Below, piece after piece: positions 62,472 to 64,000 of a stretch of DNA of 64,000 nucleotides. The position numbers and the translations under genes were made by a program. The notes beneath the pieces were generated by a model. That model did not search any database and had not been told where the DNA came from. It was given only the letters and a program-made list of their open reading frames with translations. The DNA lies in NCBI GenBank assembly GCA_040221475.1, contig JAVKEJ010000053.1, positions 806,001-870,000 of the forward strand, written 5' to 3'. This stretch comes from WLXB01 sp040221475 (GTDB lineage Bacteria > Pseudomonadota > Alphaproteobacteria > Rhodospirillales > Rhodospirillaceae). How positions within the stretch are numbered: position 1 is the first letter of the stretch; each line of letters begins with the position of its first letter.

Positions 62472-63263
62472 ATGCACCTGCGTTTTCTCGCATCTGCGCT
62501 CTTCTCTGCCGCGCTGTCTCTTAGTGTTGCTCAAGCTGAAAACATTGTCCCCCCGATCACGCCAGGGGCAGACATTGACGTTCCGGCCTTTATGACAGAC
62601 GCGCTGAAGGCCGATAGTCGCCCCTCCGAAGACAAAGACCGCGATGCCGGTCGTCACCCCGGCGAAGTCATGGCGTTCTTCGGGCTAAAGCAAGGCGATA
62701 CGGTCGCCGAACTGATGGCTTCACGGGGCTACTATGTCGGCGTGCTGTCTGAGATGGTGGGGCCAACCGGCAAAGTGTACGGCCACAACAATCGTTTTGT
62801 GACCGGACGGATTACCGAGGGCACACCGCTGGGCCCGCGCATAGACGCCTCGGGGCTGACCAACGTGGTCGAGTTGATGTCAGAACTGGAAGACCTGCAG
62901 ATCCCGCCCGGCACGCTCGACCAAGCGTACATGATCTTATTTTACCACGACACATTTTGGCTGGGGACAGACCGTCCGGCGATGAACAAAGCAATCTACG
63001 ATGCCCTCAAGCCGGGTGGCATTTACGGCATCATTGATCACCACGCCGCCATGGGCATGGGCATTTCAGATGTGCGGGGCAATCATCGCATTGAACGCCA
63101 TGTGGTGGTGGATGAAATCACCGCAGCGGGCTTTGAACTGGTCGGCGAAACGGACCTGCTGGAAAATCTCAACGACCCACTGGACGTGATTGTGTTTCAG
63201 CCGGACCTGCGCGGCGACACCCATCGGTTCGTCTTGAAGTTTCAGAAGCCGCTCAGTGATTAA
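62472..63263 (+). CDS. Exported SAM-methyltransferase-like protein, paralogue
   Basis: 263 residues from the ATG at 62472 (MHLRFLASALFSA), preceded by GAGGGGG. The signal peptide ends near VAQA. The same blocks as in the protein at 60906: FFGLKQGDTVAELMASRGYYVGVLSEMVG, VYGHNN, LKPGGIYGIIDHHAAMG, and THRFVLKFQKPL. The two differ most in the middle. The arrangement suggests a duplication with the hydrolase gene between. The SAM-binding glycine motif is again atypical (ASRGYY). Confidence 0.8.
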   Translation: MHLRFLASALFSAALSLSVAQAENIVPPITPGADIDVPAFMTDALKADSRPSEDKDRDAGRHPGEVMAFFGLKQGDTVAELMASRGYYVGVLSEMVGPTGKVYGHNNRFVTGRITEGTPLGPRIDASGLTNVVELMSELEDLQIPPGTLDQAYMILFYHDTFWLGTDRPAMNKAIYDALKPGGIYGIIDHHAAMGMGISDVRGNHRIERHVVVDEITAAGFELVGETDLLENLNDPLDVIVFQPDLRGDTHRFVLKFQKPLSD

Positions 63264-63285
63264 GCCTCACAGAAGTTTGATGGAC

Positions 63286-63954
63286 TCAGGCGGTCCGCCT
63301 CACGCGTTTGAGCAGCGACAACGGATTGGGCAATTTAGAGACGGCATCTTTAATACGCCCCTGAATTTTTGGCACCTGCATGACGTTTTCAATACGCCGA
63401 TCCAAGAAGGCCCAGCTCTCGGCGTTGTCTTCTGATCTATCATCCAACCAGACCAACAGCGTCGACGAATAGACGGCGGCCAACAAGCCGCGCTTGGTAT
63501 AGAAGTTATAGTCTGTTGCGGTGTCACCCGCCGCGCGCCACATGGCATCAACGGTGGCATAGCCGCTGCGCAGACTGTCTTCCGCATAGCCCGGCGTGAC
63601 AGACAATCCCAGGGCCCGGCGCACCGCCTCGCGGTGCGGTGTCCAGCGTTCCAACCGGGTTCTGACGAGGAATGCAATGCGGTCACGGATGCGCATATTT
63701 TGAAGATCCGCGTCTGCGATATCGTCCAGCATCATGCGATCCGCCAGCGCCAACCAATGCCGCAGCGCCTGCCTGAGACCATCGGGAAACAGCACATCAA
63801 CATCCGCAGCCGAAAAGCCAGCGTCTTCGGCCCCCCGGAGCAAGGCGTTTTGGCTCCAACCATCAAACGGAACGTGGGTCAGGGCGGCCAGGATCAGCGC
63901 ATCCTGTTTGGCCTGCTTATCCAGTACGCTCTTATTTTTATGTTGCTGCGCCAT
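63286..63954 (-). CDS. coq9: Ubiquinone biosynthesis protein COQ9
   Basis: 222 residues. TetR-like helical fold with GWSQNALLRGAEDAGFSAADVDVLFPDG and a C-terminal DYNFYTKRGLLAAVYSSTLLVWLDD, which contains the YTKR motif of COQ9. It binds lipid and supports the COQ7 hydroxylase step. It starts inside a TGATG, suggesting coupling to an upstream gene. Confidence 0.93.
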   Translation of the reverse strand: MAQQHKNKSVLDKQAKQDALILAALTHVPFDGWSQNALLRGAEDAGFSAADVDVLFPDGLRQALRHWLALADRMMLDDIADADLQNMRIRDRIAFLVRTRLERWTPHREAVRRALGLSVTPGYAEDSLRSGYATVDAMWRAAGDTATDYNFYTKRGLLAAVYSSTLLVWLDDRSEDNAESWAFLDRRIENVMQVPKIQGRIKDAVSKLPNPLSLLKRVRRTA

Positions 63955-64000
63955 CAGAGCGCCGGCTCGGAGACAGGTTGATCATGGCCCTCTGCCGCTG
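63954..64000 (-). CDS. Possible C-terminal end of a gene upstream of COQ9
   Basis: On the minus strand a frame open to the window edge ends at a TGA that overlaps the COQ9 ATG (TGATG), the usual form of operon coupling. Only about 15 codons are visible, ending PVSEPAL, so no identity can be given. Confidence 0.25.
   Translation of the reverse strand, partial: AAEGHDQPVSEPAL

Overview
The window reads as one contiguous stretch of an alphaproteobacterial chromosome, probably of Rhodospirillales-like affinity. The grounds are the gene order yebC-ruvC-ruvA-ruvB-ybgC-tolQRAB-pal-cpoB-tilS-ftsH-folP-glmM, the order zapA / 6S RNA / 5-formyl-THF cyclo-ligase, the pairing of a DUF1192 gene with a quinone oxidoreductase and the DUF1013 regulator TrcR, a COQ9 gene, and a cysteine-free bL31. 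No tRNA, rRNA, CRISPR array, transposase or phage gene was seen.

Layout. 1-4 kb: the 3' end of modC, then a cluster of five genes of unknown function. 4-6 kb: a two-gene operon of a Tat-exported HisC-like aminotransferase and an Asp/Glu-racemase-like protein. 6-10.5 kb: a JAMM peptidase, a one-helix membrane protein, an RluD-type pseudouridine synthase, and a pseudokinase with a membrane partner. 10.7-24.7 kb, nearly all on the minus strand: purA, hisZ, serA, serC, an SLC13 permease, thiD, glmM, folP, ftsH, tilS. 24.7-33.6 kb: the Tol-Pal envelope machine and the RuvABC resolvasome, in one compact minus-strand run with several 4-8 bp gene overlaps. 33.8-36.1 kb: a YmdB-like phosphoesterase, 5-formyl-THF cyclo-ligase, 6S RNA, zapA and a coiled-coil gene. 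36.3-45 kb: fba-thiE, a secreted unknown, epmA facing efp, suhB, a second MotA/TolQ-like plus OmpA-like energised envelope system, and rpmE with a strong terminator. 45-49 kb: a tandem pair of membrane-bound cyclase-like proteins. 49-55 kb: DUF1192, quinone oxidoreductase, trcR, two DUF465 genes, a degenerate GGDEF protein, purE, purK and a secreted NTF2-like protein. 55-64 kb: an accessory region with an SRPBCC protein, an acyl-adenylate ligase followed by a carrier-condensation didomain protein, a class III CoA-transferase, two exported SAM-methyltransferase-like paralogues around a cysteine hydrolase, and finally COQ9.

Most of the window is housekeeping. The unusual parts are a series of signalling proteins that look catalytically dead: a kinase fold with HRA instead of HRD, a cyclase paralogue without both metal-binding aspartates next to one that keeps them, and a GGDEF fold with GGPTI in place of GGDEF. 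The other notable parts are the small split NRPS-like locus at 56.3-59.5 kb, the exported aminotransferase/racemase pair, and the paired exported methyltransferase-like proteins. Base composition becomes visibly more GC-rich from about 52 kb, and this includes the core genes purE and purK. All functional calls rest on reading motifs by eye; no database search was run.
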